A DNA stretch of 34,207 nucleotides, taken from positions 33,479 to 67,685 of the forward strand of contig NZ_BMRG01000021.1 in the NCBI RefSeq assembly GCF_014648515.1, given 5' to 3'. Source of the stretch: Saccharothrix coeruleofusca. GTDB taxonomy: Bacteria > Actinomycetota > Actinomycetes > Mycobacteriales > Pseudonocardiaceae. Shown in pieces: positions 1 to 8,362 of this stretch. The first letter of the stretch is position 1; every line of letters begins with the position of its first letter. The notes beneath the pieces are model-generated. The model ran no database searches. It was not told the DNA's origin and saw only the letters and a list, made by a program, of their open reading frames with translations. Both the position numbers and the translations under genes were made by a program.

Positions 1-708
1 CAGGCCGTGCAACGACTGGTTGGCGCTGTAGGCGAGTCCGCCGACGCGCTGCGGGTCGAGCACCGCGTGGAACCAGAACTGCCGGGACTGCTCCGCGGCG
101 AGCGCCCACCCGATCAGGCCGCAGGCGGTGAACGTCGTCACGGCGGTCATGGCGGACCGCCACCGCCCGCGTGCCAGGAAGTACAGCACGAAGATCGCAG
201 GCGTCAGCTTGATCGCGGCGGCGAGGCCGACGAGCGCTCCCCTGGGCCACGGGGTGCGGGGGAGCAGGCAGTCGAGCACGACGAGACCGATCAGGACCAT
301 GTTGACCTGGCCGAGGTCCAGTCCGCCCCGCAGTGGTTCGAGCAGCAGGCACACCGCGGCGAGGCCGAAACCGGTGCGGGCGCTCGGTGCGGGCACCACG
401 CAGGCCGCGGTGAACAGCGCGATGCCCGCCGCGGTGAAGACCAGGGCGGCGATCGGCACCGGCACCGGGGCGAGGCCGCTGAACAGCATCGCCGCGAAGG
501 GCGGGTAGGTGAACGGCAACCCGCCGGGGCCGTGGAAGGCCGAGGTGTAGAGGTCCGCGCCGGACCGCCACGCCTCGCCGCCGGCCAGGTAGACCCGCAG
601 GTCGAGGACACCCGAACCGAGGCTGCGCGCACCGACCCAGACGAGCAGCCCGACCCCGACCACCGTCCAGACGCGCCGAGGGTCGACGCGGTGCGGCACC
701 GCCGTCAT
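1..708 (-). CDS. GT87-family (DUF2029) polyprenyl-phosphate-mannose-type mannosyltransferase, 3' end outside window
   Basis: Integral membrane glycosyltransferase, expected to move mannose from a polyprenyl-phosphate donor to an extracytoplasmic glycolipid or glycan acceptor. The reverse strand reads open from an ATG at 708 to base 1 (236 codons) with no stop, so the C-terminal half is missing. Visible family hallmarks are an early hydrophobic segment, FTYPPFAA, LDLGQVNM, AAIKLTPAIF and SANQSLHGL, in the order typical of GT87 proteins, with hydrophobic segments between them. The start codon overlaps the stop of the VanZ-like gene upstream as ATGA (705-708), so the two are almost certainly cotranscribed and translationally coupled. 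Acceptor and exact sugar cannot be read from the sequence. The family call is firm; the substrate is inference. Confidence 0.85.
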   Translation of the reverse strand, partial: MTAVPHRVDPRRVWTVVGVGLLVWVGARSLGSGVLDLRVYLAGGEAWRSGADLYTSAFHGPGGLPFTYPPFAAMLFSGLAPVPVPIAALVFTAAGIALFTAACVVPAPSARTGFGLAAVCLLLEPLRGGLDLGQVNMVLIGLVVLDCLLPRTPWPRGALVGLAAAIKLTPAIFVLYFLARGRWRSAMTAVTTFTACGLIGWALAAEQSRQFWFHAVLDPQRVGGLAYSANQSLHGL

Positions 709-1220
709 CGTGCCGCCGTCCGGTGCCGGTACGCCGCCAGCACACCCGCCGCGAGCGCCGCCGCCACCACGGCTCCCGCGCTGTTGTTGAGGAAGTCCTG
801 CGTCTCGCACAACCCGCGCCGGGTGAGCGGCTGCACGATCTCGATCGCGGCGCTCAGCGCGATCGCCGACCCCAGCACCGCCAGCGGCCTGCGCGTCGCC
901 AGCACGGCGCAGAACACCAGCGGCACGAACAGCAGGCCGTTCAGCAGTTCTATCCCGCCGTTCACCGCGAAGCCGTTGAGCTGGCAGAACTGGTCCCGGC
1001 CCGCCCAGTCCGGCAGCGTGCGCGAGAACGTCGCGCCCAGCACGACACCGAGCCAGATCCCCGCCAGCACCGAGGGAACCGGTCGCCACCCGGTCCGCCG
1101 CGCCGCGAGCCGTCCGCCGAAGCCCAGCGCCACGCCGCCCACCACCACGCCACCGCCGATGAGCGGGTTCGACAGCGAGTCGAACACCTGGAGCCACATC
1201 CACCACAGCTCGTTCAGCAC
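705..1220 (-). CDS. VanZ-like family membrane protein
   Basis: A 171-residue hydrophobic protein with several predicted membrane helices. It has an arginine-rich cytoplasmic loop (GRLAARR) and the VanZ-type C-terminal signature, where an acidic residue and asparagines precede a glycine-rich last helix (CETQDFLNNSAGAVV). VanZ itself gives low-level teicoplanin resistance; most actinobacterial homologues have no known role. The start chosen is GTG at 1220, preceded on the minus strand by GAAGGG at about 9 bases; a later in-frame ATG (codon 8) is possible. The stop overlaps the start of the GT87 gene by four bases, indicating an operon and perhaps a shared cell-envelope function. Confidence 0.75.
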   Translation of the reverse strand: MLNELWWMWLQVFDSLSNPLIGGGVVVGGVALGFGGRLAARRTGWRPVPSVLAGIWLGVVLGATFSRTLPDWAGRDQFCQLNGFAVNGGIELLNGLLFVPLVFCAVLATRRPLAVLGSAIALSAAIEIVQPLTRRGLCETQDFLNNSAGAVVAAALAAGVLAAYRHRTAAR

Positions 1221-1361
1221 AGGTCAAAACCCTTCGCCCACAACACAATTCGGTGCGGACGAAGCTATTGCTGGAAGGGCTGTCGCCGGATCGGCCGATG
1301 GGCCGGAAGATCATGGCCGTTCGGCCACCCGAGAAGCGCGGAGCAGGCCGGGTGGCCGTGG

Positions 1362-1988
1362 TCAGCCCGCCACCACGCGCGCGCGGAACGCCCACGTGAC
1401 GATCTCGACGCGGTTGCGCGCGCCGACCTTGCCCTGCACCGATGCCAGGTGCGTCTTCACCGACGACAGCGAGATCCTCATCGCGGAGGCGATCTCGTTG
1501 TTGCTCAGCCCTCGCGCGACGTGGCGGACGACCTCCAGCTCCCGAGGGGTCAGCACGTCCGCGTCGCTGGTCGGGACCGGCGACGCGGACCGCCGCAGCA
1601 CCCGCGACACGACCTGCGGGGACACCAGGGCCTCACCCCGCGCCGCCGACCTGACCGCCTCGACCAGCAGGCCGGGACTCGCGTCCTTGGTGAGGAATCC
1701 GCACGCGCCCAGGTCCAGCGCCCTCTGCAGCACCTCGTCGCTGTCGAACGTGGTCACCACCACGACGCGGGTGTGCGGCGCGAGCTGCCGGGTGACCTCA
1801 AGGCCGTCCAACCCCGGCATCCGCACGTCGACCAGGCAGACCTGCGGCAGCAACTCGCGAGCGCGCTGCACCGCGCTGACCCCGTCCGCGACGTCGGCGA
1901 CCACCTCCACGTCGGGCTGCGCCTCCAGGATGAGGCGGAAACCCGCGCGGACCATGGCCTGGTCCTCGGCGATGAGCACGGAGATCAC
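1362..1988 (-). CDS. NarL/FixJ-type two-component response regulator
   Basis: DNA-binding response regulator of 208 residues. The N-terminal receiver domain (about 1-120) shows the acidic pair (AEDQ, E8/D9), the phosphoacceptor Asp54 in LVDVRMPGLDG, the switch Thr in VVVVTTFDSD and Lys101 in GFLTKDAS. A LuxR-type helix-turn-helix fills the C-terminus (LTPRELEVVRHVARG, NEIASAMRISLSSVKTHL). The GTG start at 1988 overlaps the kinase stop as GTGA, so kinase and regulator are translationally coupled. Expected role: once phosphorylated by the neighbouring kinase it controls target promoters. No target can be assigned; the nearby VanZ/GT87 pair, 141 bases downstream on the same strand, is a possible one (inference). 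Confidence 0.93.
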   Translation of the reverse strand: MISVLIAEDQAMVRAGFRLILEAQPDVEVVADVADGVSAVQRARELLPQVCLVDVRMPGLDGLEVTRQLAPHTRVVVVTTFDSDEVLQRALDLGACGFLTKDASPGLLVEAVRSAARGEALVSPQVVSRVLRRSASPVPTSDADVLTPRELEVVRHVARGLSNNEIASAMRISLSSVKTHLASVQGKVGARNRVEIVTWAFRARVVAG

Positions 1989-3079
1989 GCGCGCGCCTCC
2001 AGCGGCAGCTCGGCCGTGACCAGCCAGCCGTCCCCCGTGGCTCCGGCGAAGAACCGCCCACCCAGCTCGTGCACCCGTTCCTCCATGCCGATCAGCCCGA
2101 ACCCGCCCGAGTGCGCGGACCTGCTCGTCCCGTTGTCGACGACGGACAGCAGCACCGCCGACGCGGTGAGCCGCACGTCCACCTCCACGCTCGTCGCGTC
2201 CGGGGCGTGCTTGCGCGTGTTGGTCAACGCCTCCTGCACGATGCGCAACACCGACCGTCCCAGCTCGGGCCGCACCACCTCGGTCAGCTCGATGTTGGTC
2301 CGCACCGGCAGCTCCGACCGCTCGGCGAGCCGGTGCAGGTCGGCGGTGAGGTCGCCGGTCGCGGCGGAGACACCGCTGTCCCGCAGGGTCCTGACCATCG
2401 CGCGCATGGCTCCCATCGCGTCGGTGCCGCCGTCGATGATGCCCGGCAACATCTCGCACGCGCCCGCCTTGTCGTGCTCGGCCACCAACAGCGCCGCCTG
2501 CGCCCGCACCAGCATTCCCGACACGTGGTGCGCCACCACGTCGTGAAGCTCCCTGGCCATGTCGAGCCGTTCCTCGTGCCGGGCCCGATCCACCGCCGCG
2601 GCGGCGAGCAACACCCGAGACCGTTCCCGCGTCCGCAGCAGCACCCCGATGAGGACCGCGACCACGCCCAGCGCCAGGACCAAGCCGGCCGCTTCCGCGC
2701 GCGAGACCATTTCATACCACCGGATCCAGGCCGCGTGCGCGCCGACGAGCACCACGGCGGCAACGGACGGCGATGCCACGGCTACCGGAGCTGTCCACGC
2801 CAGCGCCACCAGCAGCGCTGTCCCCGCGAGCAGCTCGGCCGCGGTCAGCACGGGGTGTTCGAACAGGCTGGCGCCGACGCCGGGCCCGTCCAGCAGCACC
2901 GCCCGGCTGAAGCCGCTGAGCAGTCCGGTCCTCAGGAAGACACCGGTGCACATCACGACCGTCGCGACGAGCAGCGTTGGCGTTCGTGCCCACCAGGGGC
3001 CGCGAGGTTCCTCCACGACGGGATCGTACGCACTGGGAGAACGGCGTGCCTCGGCCTTCCGGCCGAGGCGACTGGCCAT
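1985..3079 (-). CDS. NarL-partner (HisKA_3/DesK type) sensor histidine kinase
   Basis: Membrane sensor kinase of about 364 residues. The N-terminal half carries several hydrophobic segments (from LLVATVVMCTGVF to LVLALGVVAVLIGVLL) with short loops and no obvious large extracellular sensor. The HisKA_3 helix follows, with the phosphoacceptor His in MARELHDVVAHHVSG. The ATPase domain has its N box in QEALTNTRKHAP, the G1 box in VVDNGTS and the G2 box in GGFGLIGMEERV. The ATG at 3079 is used here; GTG at 3016 would remove 21 residues and start just before the first helix, and neither has a convincing Shine-Dalgarno sequence. The gene lies directly upstream of, and overlaps, its response regulator. 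The signal is unknown. Confidence 0.9.
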   Translation of the reverse strand: MASRLGRKAEARRSPSAYDPVVEEPRGPWWARTPTLLVATVVMCTGVFLRTGLLSGFSRAVLLDGPGVGASLFEHPVLTAAELLAGTALLVALAWTAPVAVASPSVAAVVLVGAHAAWIRWYEMVSRAEAAGLVLALGVVAVLIGVLLRTRERSRVLLAAAAVDRARHEERLDMARELHDVVAHHVSGMLVRAQAALLVAEHDKAGACEMLPGIIDGGTDAMGAMRAMVRTLRDSGVSAATGDLTADLHRLAERSELPVRTNIELTEVVRPELGRSVLRIVQEALTNTRKHAPDATSVEVDVRLTASAVLLSVVDNGTSRSAHSGGFGLIGMEERVHELGGRFFAGATGDGWLVTAELPLEARA

Positions 3080-3254
3080 CTGGTCAGATGATCGGGACGT
3101 CTCCGTGCTGGACGGCGCCGTGGTGCTGGTACAACTCTCCCGGCGTCCGCGGTCGCGGCGTACTGGGAATGTCGTTCGGCGGGGATCGCTCGGCCGCGCG
3201 CTGCCGTCACGGCCCGCGCGGGACCGCCTGCCGACCTTGACGACGAGGAACGAC

Positions 3255-3799
3255 ATGGTCTTGAGGCTGCCGCTCCACCCGGTCAGGACCGCGAAAGCGC
3301 TCTCACCGATGCGCCTGGCGAGCAAACAGTCGGGAAGCTGTGGGACGAGCTGGTCGCCCGCGTCCCGCCGCACCGGATGGGACACGCCCAGGCGTTGCAG
3401 TACTGGTGCAAGAAGTGGTTGGAGTCGCACGAGTTGATGTGCGACTTCGCCACCCGCACGGCGACGGCGTCCCCGTCGCTGGCGGCACTGGCGCTGCGGG
3501 CGGCGCACGAGATGGGAACCGACGAGCCCGAAGCGTTCCGCTCGCCGATGGTGCTGGACGCACTGGACGCGCTGCTGCCGTGGCTGGCGAGCGTGGGCGC
3601 CGACACGCGGTGGCTGCGCGGCGACCGGGGCTGGGCGATTCTCGCGCTGACGGCGAACGAGCGCTACGCCGAGGTGATCGACCACTTCCGCGTCCTCGGC
3701 CACCACGCGGACGGAGCCCCGTGGTCGATGGCCCCCAATCCCGCCAAGCTGTTCCCGCAGACCCGGATCGAGGCGTGCAAGGCGCTGCCCACGCCCTGA
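3255..3799 (+). pseudogene. Unknown small protein gene, apparently frameshifted near its 5' end
   Basis: The convincing coding part is 3377-3799 (140 residues from ATG 3377; ALQYWCKKWLESHELMCDF, LDALDALLPWLASVGAD, PNPAKLFPQTRIEACKA). Protein-like sequence in that frame continues upstream (ALTDAPGEQTVGKLWDELVA) and the frame is open back to 3092, yet those 95 codons contain no ATG, GTG or TTG. ATG 3377 has no Shine-Dalgarno sequence. An ATG at 3255 does have one (GAGGA, 5 bases away) but lies in another frame. The simplest reading is an original start at 3255 and a frame-changing indel between 3255 and about 3320. Alternatives: a sequencing error, or a real 140-aa protein starting at 3377. I recognise no family. 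Confidence 0.5.
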
Positions 3800-3954
3800 G
3801 CTCCTGGGATCGGACGATGACCGCAGCGGCGGCGCGCCCGTGAATCCCGGTGACCTCGTGCACGCCCGCGCCGAGTTCTCGGCCGCTGCCTCCCGGTGGT
3901 CGCCTTCAACCGCGCCCGCGTCATCCTGGCGCGGGTCGGCGTCGACAGGCCGAC

Positions 3955-4500
3955 TCAGGGCAATGACGGGAAGAGCTCTTCCCACGACTTCAACGGTTCG
4001 GGCAGTTGCTCACCATGTGCCAGGTGGGCCAGGCGCAGACCCGGCCGCAGGAACTCCTTGGCGATGCGCAGAACCAGGATTTCCGGTCGTTCCAGCGTCG
4101 TCCAGTGCTCGGCTCGCGCTCGGGCCCGCTCGACCGGCATCGGCAGCTCCCGGATCAGGAGTTCGGTCATCCGGTGCGGGTCGAGCAGCTCGATGTCGGG
4201 GTTGGCGGGCACCTGCCACAGCAGGTCGGAGGACAGGTGCAGGGCTCGGTACGTCTTCTCCCGGTGGTCGAAGTCGCCTGCTGCGATCGCCGTTTCCACG
4301 GCATAGGCGTATGCCCGTGTGACGAGCGGCCAGTCACCTCCGGACAGTTCGACGGCGTCGCGCAGGATATGGGCGGTCAGCAGTTGCACCACGGCCAGCC
4401 ACTGCTGCGCTTCCAGTTCGGACCGAGCCGGAGACCCGGTGGCGAGACGTGCCGCGAGGGACCGCAGATCCAGCCCGACCAGCTCGTGGAAGGCCGCCAT
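3955..4500 (-). CDS. Hypothetical protein, 181 aa
   Basis: A soluble, largely helical protein without signal peptide or membrane segment and with no motif I recognise (ELEAQQWLAVVQLLTAHIL, THE-like helix runs, C-terminus GEQLPEPLKSWEELFPSLP). Codon use is like that of its neighbours. The start is ATG at 4500, preceded on the minus strand by GGGGAG about 10 bases away. It sits 76 bases downstream of the FAD monooxygenase on the same strand and may be cotranscribed with it. It converges with the broken gene ending at 3799. I do not assign a function. Confidence 0.6.
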   Translation of the reverse strand: MAAFHELVGLDLRSLAARLATGSPARSELEAQQWLAVVQLLTAHILRDAVELSGGDWPLVTRAYAYAVETAIAAGDFDHREKTYRALHLSSDLLWQVPANPDIELLDPHRMTELLIRELPMPVERARARAEHWTTLERPEILVLRIAKEFLRPGLRLAHLAHGEQLPEPLKSWEELFPSLP

Positions 4501-4576
4501 CAGAATTTCACTCCCCGCTGTGGTGGGTGGTCCCGCCTCGAAGTGCTCGATGAGAGCCGGGCGCGCGGTCGGGCGT

Positions 4577-5695
4577 TCACGGCCGCTGCCCCAGAGTCGC
4601 CATCACCCGGCCCATCAGGCCCGGCACGTCGGCGTCGCGGGCATCGTCGAGCAGCCACTGACCCAGCTGCACCGAGGCGTCCACGACCACGCGCACGCGC
4701 GGGTAGCGGCGGTCCCGATAGGTGGTGAGCAGGGCGTCGTCCCAGGTGTCGTGGGTGGTCAGCAGCTCGGCCAGGACGGAGGCGTCCTCCAGCGACATGG
4801 CCGCGCCCTGGGCCAGGGTGGGCGGGCAGGCGTGGGCGGCGTCGCCGACCAGCACCACGCGGCCCCGGTGCCACGGCCCCTCGACCAGCAGCCGGTCGAA
4901 CCACGTGTAGTTGACCACCGCCGGGTCGGTCAGCGCGCCCCGGATCTCCGGCCACGGCCCGCCGTAGCCCCGCGCCAGGCGCAGCATCTCGTCGGCGTAG
5001 GTGGAAGGGTCGATGTCGCCGCGGTCGCGGTTGCGCTCGACCAGGTAGGCGTAAGCGGTTTCCGGTCCGGTCGGGCAGCACCCGGCGATGAAGCACGGCC
5101 CGCCGTAGATCATCTGGGTGTGCTCCAGACCCTTGGGGCGCGGTACCGGGGCCCGCCAGATGGCCATGCCCGTCGGCGCGGGCACGTCCGTGATCCCGAT
5201 CAGGCGGCGGGTGGCCGAGTTGAGGCCGTCCGCGCCGACCACCAGGTCGTAGCGGCCGGTCGTGCCGTCGGAGAACGCGGCGTCCCCGCTGTCGCTGTCC
5301 AGCGCGGTGACCGTGACGCCCAGCCGGACCGACGCGCCCGAGGCGCGCACGGCGTCGATGAGCAGCTGCTGCAGCTGCGGGCGCCGCATCCCGGTGGTGG
5401 CGGGCAGGTCGTCGCCGCCGAGGCGGGCGCCCGGCTGGGCGGTGAGCACCTCACCGGTCGGGGCGAGCAGGCTCATCCCGTCGAACGGGAATCCCTCGCG
5501 CAGCACCGCGTCGAGCACGCCGACCTCGCGCAGCACCCGCAGGGCGTTGCCCTGCAAGGTGATGCCCGAGCCCGCGGTGGCGTTCCAGCTCGGTTCGGCC
5601 TCCACGAGGTCCACCGCGTGCCCGGCGCGGCGCAGCAGGACGGTCAGGGCGTTGCCTGCGGTGCCACCGCCGACGACGAGGACGGTGCGGGTCAT
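4577..5695 (-). CDS. FAD-dependent monooxygenase, PHBH/UbiH-like (group A flavoprotein)
   Basis: Flavoprotein hydroxylase of 372 residues, expected to use NAD(P)H and oxygen to hydroxylate an aromatic or polyketide substrate. The three class hallmarks are in place: the Rossmann fingerprint at residues 5-30 (VLVVGGGTAGNALTVLLRRA), the DG motif (VVGADGLNSATRR) and the GD motif (VVLVGDAAHACPPTLAQG). Length is normal for single-component enzymes of this type. The start ATG 5695 has AAGGA 9 bases upstream. A good promoter lies at 5795-5823. Codirectional with the 181-aa unknown gene downstream and divergent from the alpha/beta hydrolase. It lies about 11 kb from the PKS genes, so a role in that pathway cannot be assumed. 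Confidence 0.92.
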   Translation of the reverse strand: MTRTVLVVGGGTAGNALTVLLRRAGHAVDLVEAEPSWNATAGSGITLQGNALRVLREVGVLDAVLREGFPFDGMSLLAPTGEVLTAQPGARLGGDDLPATTGMRRPQLQQLLIDAVRASGASVRLGVTVTALDSDSGDAAFSDGTTGRYDLVVGADGLNSATRRLIGITDVPAPTGMAIWRAPVPRPKGLEHTQMIYGGPCFIAGCCPTGPETAYAYLVERNRDRGDIDPSTYADEMLRLARGYGGPWPEIRGALTDPAVVNYTWFDRLLVEGPWHRGRVVLVGDAAHACPPTLAQGAAMSLEDASVLAELLTTHDTWDDALLTTYRDRRYPRVRVVVDASVQLGQWLLDDARDADVPGLMGRVMATLGQRP

Positions 5696-5794
5696 GTCGA
5701 TTCCTTGGTGGTTGCCAGTGGAATGCCGTTGCGGCGGACATCGACGGCGGCGGAAAACGCCGTAACTGAACCGATCGATTCCGAACGGCGTTTC

Positions 5795-5823
5795 AGAGTA
5801 GCCAGGCTCGTTCGGATCGTCAA
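5795..5823 (-). promoter_or_regulatory. Predicted housekeeping-sigma promoter of the FAD monooxygenase
   Basis: Read on the minus strand: TTGACG (5823-5818), exactly 17 bases, then TACTCT (5800-5795), which fits TAnnnT. The predicted transcription start is near 5788, giving a leader of about 93 bases to ATG 5695. Seen directly; activity is inferred from spacing and consensus fit. Confidence 0.55.
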
Positions 5824-6266
5824 CGCGGTCCCGGTCGAGAATGCCGCCCTCGCGGATCTGTCGCACCGCGGACGGGGCGGTATCCCCAGGAGTCGGGAGG
5901 AGCGGACGGTTCGCGGTGCCCGTAGTGCGGCACCGCTCCAGCGCGCGTGGTGTCCGGGACGAAGAAGTCGCGGACGGAAGCGGCCGTTCCGGGAACGGCA
6001 CGTCGAGGTGGCGGTGGTCGCCGCCCGTCGCTTTTCGCTCCTGCCGCGATCGTCGGGTTCGCGCCTGATTGACGTTTTCGTGGTAATTCGGCTTCGGTGA
6101 GCTCGTGCGATACCGCCGGTGATCCCGCCGCGCGGAATTCCGGCAGCTCGGCACCACCTTCGGCGAGTCGGCCGTAGCGGACGGTGCGCGGAGGTGGGCT
6201 TTCCACTCACTCAGCAGTACTGCCACACCGGTGAGACGACCCCCTGGTCTTCGCCGCACCGGCGCG

Positions 6267-6295
6267 TTGACAGCCGACGTGCGCCTGTCTAGCTT
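6267..6295 (+). promoter_or_regulatory. Predicted housekeeping-sigma promoter of the alpha/beta hydrolase
   Basis: A perfect TTGACA (6267-6272), 17-base spacer, then TAGCTT (6290-6295), which fits TAnnnT. The predicted start is near 6302, giving a leader of about 43 bases to the GTG start at 6345. This is the best sigma-70-like match I noticed in the window. Confidence 0.7.
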
Positions 6296-6344
6296 CATGC
6301 TACTGAGCGATACGACGTACCGCATTGTGGCACAAGGAGTGGTT

Positions 6345-7142
6345 GTGGTGAGGGTGAGCGGGGCGGTCGACCGTGAGGTGCGGCGCTCGGGGGAGACCAC
6401 CATCCGGTACGCGGTCAGCGGCCCCGAGACGGGGCCGACGGTGGTCCTCGTGCACGGCTGGGCGTGTGATCGGAGGGACTACGACGAGGTGGCCGAGCAC
6501 CTGTCGGGGGAGTTCCGCGTGATCGCGGTCGATCTCGCCGAGCACGGGGAGTCGCGCTCGACGCGGGAGGTCTGGACGATCGGGGAGTTCGCTCGCGACG
6601 TGGCGGCGGTGCTCGACGCCGAAGCTGTGGAGGAGTGCGTCGTCGTCGGGCATTCGCTCGGTGGCGCTGTCACCGTGGAGATCGGCCGGTTGCGTCCCGA
6701 CGTCGTCACGCACATCGTCGCGCTGGATGCCCTGCACTACCTGTTCCTGTTCGAGGCTGCGGACGAGGAGCGGGCGGAGGGTTTGCTGCGGTCGGTGCGT
6801 GAGGACTTCGCCGGGCTGGTGCGGAGCATGGTCGAGGCGGGTTCGCCCGCGGGCACCGACGAAGCGGTGAAGGACGCGTACTTCGAGAAGATGGTGTCGG
6901 TGCGCCAGCCCGCGGGCGTGCGCGCGTTCGAAGGGCTCGTCGCGTGGGACATGGACGAAGCGCTGAACGAGGTCGAGCAGCCGATCACGGTGTTCGGCGT
7001 GCGCTCGCTGGTGACGCGGGAGGCCCTCGACCGCCTCGGCGACCGGGTCGAGTTCGTGCTGGTCGACCTCGGCAGCCACCACTTCCACGTGGAGTCGCCG
7101 AAGGCGACGGCCGAGCTCATCGCGGGTGTGGTGGGCGCGTAA
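6345..7142 (+). CDS. Alpha/beta hydrolase
   Basis: Cytoplasmic alpha/beta hydrolase of about 265 residues. It shows the oxyanion-hole segment VVLVHGWACDRRDY, the nucleophile elbow GHSLGG in VVVGHSLGGAVTVE, and a late catalytic His in DLGSHHFHVESP. The frame stays open upstream to 6231, but AAGGAG at 6334-6339 lies 5 bases before GTG 6345 (8 before GTG 6348), and the promoter at 6267-6295 fits only this start. Substrate unknown; haloperoxidase-like esterases and lactonases share this layout. It converges with the IclR regulator with a 13-base gap. Confidence 0.88.
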   Translation: MVRVSGAVDREVRRSGETTIRYAVSGPETGPTVVLVHGWACDRRDYDEVAEHLSGEFRVIAVDLAEHGESRSTREVWTIGEFARDVAAVLDAEAVEECVVVGHSLGGAVTVEIGRLRPDVVTHIVALDALHYLFLFEAADEERAEGLLRSVREDFAGLVRSMVEAGSPAGTDEAVKDAYFEKMVSVRQPAGVRAFEGLVAWDMDEALNEVEQPITVFGVRSLVTREALDRLGDRVEFVLVDLGSHHFHVESPKATAELIAGVVGA

Positions 7143-7155
7143 GGCGCGGACGCGG

Positions 7156-7968
7156 TCAGGTGGCGGAGATCAGGTCGCTGATCTCCTGCGCCGCCGCGAC
7201 GACCAGTCGCGCGAAGGACTTCTCCCGTTCGCGGTCGTAGCGCATCACCGGTATCGCCAGTGTCACCGCCGCGATGGGCCGTCCGGTCGCGTTGGTGATC
7301 GCGGCGCCGATCGAGGCGACGTGGGGGCGGAACCACGACGACATGTCCAGGGCGTAGCCGCGCTCGGTGGTCCGGGCGATCTCCTGCAGCATCTGGTCAG
7401 GGGGCAGCAGGGGTGTGTCGGCGAACGACGTCAGGTCCGAGCGCAGCAGGTCGGCGACCTCCTCGGCGGCCAGCCGCGCCATGATCGACACGCCTCCGGT
7501 GCTCGCCACGAGCGGCACGCGCGTGCCGATGTCCATGAAGACCCGGACGACCTGGCTGCTCTCCTCCTGCGCGATGATCACGTACTCGGCCTGGTCGCGC
7601 AGGCCCAGCAGCACGGTTTCGCCCGTCTCGGCGGCGAGGCGCTTGATCACCGGAGCCGCGGCCTCGCGCAGGTCCTTCTCCCCGGCACCGCGCAACCCCA
7701 GCATGAGCGCCTTCATCGTCATGCCCCACCGCGCGTGCTCGGGGTCCACGACCCTGAGCCAGCCCGCCTGCTGCAGCGTGACCAGGCACCGCTGGACGGA
7801 GCTCTTCGGGATGCCGGTCGCCCGCGACAGCTCCGAAACGCCGATCGGTTGACGCGCGGCCACTTCCTCGAACACGCGAAGGGTGCTGAGCACGCTGTTC
7901 ATCGAACGGATGCCGCTGCTCTGCCTGTTCTTGCCTGCCGCGTCGCCTGCTTGGTCCTCGGTGCCCAT
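7156..7968 (-). CDS. IclR-family transcriptional regulator
   Basis: Regulator of 270 residues. The N-terminal winged helix-turn-helix occupies about residues 20-80 (SVLSTLRVFEEVAARQPIG, SELSRATGIPKSSVQRCL, LQQAGWLRV). The C-terminal IclR effector domain contains GETVLLGLRDQAEYVII, the middle segment VPLVASTGGVSIMA and the closing PIAAVTLAIPVMRYDRERE. ATG 7968 is chosen because the open extension upstream to 8187 has no protein character. Such regulators usually control a neighbouring catabolic or hydrolase gene; the divergent peptidase or the convergent hydrolase are candidates. The effector is unknown. Confidence 0.93.
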   Translation of the reverse strand: MGTEDQAGDAAGKNRQSSGIRSMNSVLSTLRVFEEVAARQPIGVSELSRATGIPKSSVQRCLVTLQQAGWLRVVDPEHARWGMTMKALMLGLRGAGEKDLREAAAPVIKRLAAETGETVLLGLRDQAEYVIIAQEESSQVVRVFMDIGTRVPLVASTGGVSIMARLAAEEVADLLRSDLTSFADTPLLPPDQMLQEIARTTERGYALDMSSWFRPHVASIGAAITNATGRPIAAVTLAIPVMRYDREREKSFARLVVAAAQEISDLISAT

Positions 7969-8362
7969 CGCGGCGAAACGTAACACTCCGACGCACAGCT
8001 GTGCCTCACGCCGGCACAACGGTCCTTCGCAACACCTCAACCTTGGACTACTTCTGGGCTTGGTGGGCGCCGTGGAGGAAATCCTCTCGCGGGGCTGACG
8101 AAGTGCCAGGGGGCCGTCCCCGCCCCTGCGTGCGGTCCACCCCCGATGCGGTGGTGACGACGATTCGGGTAGCTCCGCAGGCGGCACCGACCACGCATCG
8201 GGTGACGGTCAGTCGGCCGTAGGCCGCTGTCCCCCATGAGGGCTACAAGAAGTGTCCATATCAAGGGGATTTTCGGCGCCGCGGCCTCCCATAGGTTCGC
8301 TGACAACGGCGTCAGCTCGTCGTGGCACACCGAGAAACTGGAGAACAAGGGCGTTGAAGGCA
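7969..8362. other. Divergent intergenic region, IclR regulator / secreted peptidase
   Basis: A 394-base gap with no convincing gene. It should hold promoters for both flanking genes. I find no strong -35/-10 pair; TAGGTT (8292-8297) could be a -10 on the plus strand but lacks a matching -35. The one distinct structure is the palindrome at 8299-8316, listed separately. Confidence 0.5.
8299..8316. promoter_or_regulatory. 18-bp palindrome, candidate IclR operator
   Basis: GCTGAC and GTCAGC flank a 6-base spacer (AACGGC), giving a perfect 6+6 inverted repeat. It starts 2 bases after a possible -10 (TAGGTT) and 47 bases before the peptidase start. IclR proteins bind short palindromes near the promoters they control. 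That this site belongs to the adjacent IclR gene is inference. Confidence 0.35.

Larger units (their letters stand above)
5696..6344. other. Divergent intergenic region between monooxygenase and hydrolase
   Basis: This 649-base gap separates two divergent genes. It contains one predicted promoter facing each way (5795-5823 minus, 6267-6295 plus). The stretch 5830-6260 has open frames on both strands but none has convincing protein character, a good ribosome site or known motifs. I call no gene there. Its AT content is visibly higher around 5700-5830 and 6060-6110 than in the genes. Confidence 0.6.

Noticed and set aside
7-2546. Long plus-strand open frames over the first 2.5 kb
   Set aside because: Low-complexity Arg/His/Pro-rich translations opposite the clear minus-strand GT87, VanZ, response regulator and kinase genes.
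5820-6206. 128-codon minus-strand frame in the monooxygenase-hydrolase gap
   Set aside because: No ribosome site, no motifs, mixed composition, and it would cover the start of the predicted monooxygenase promoter region.
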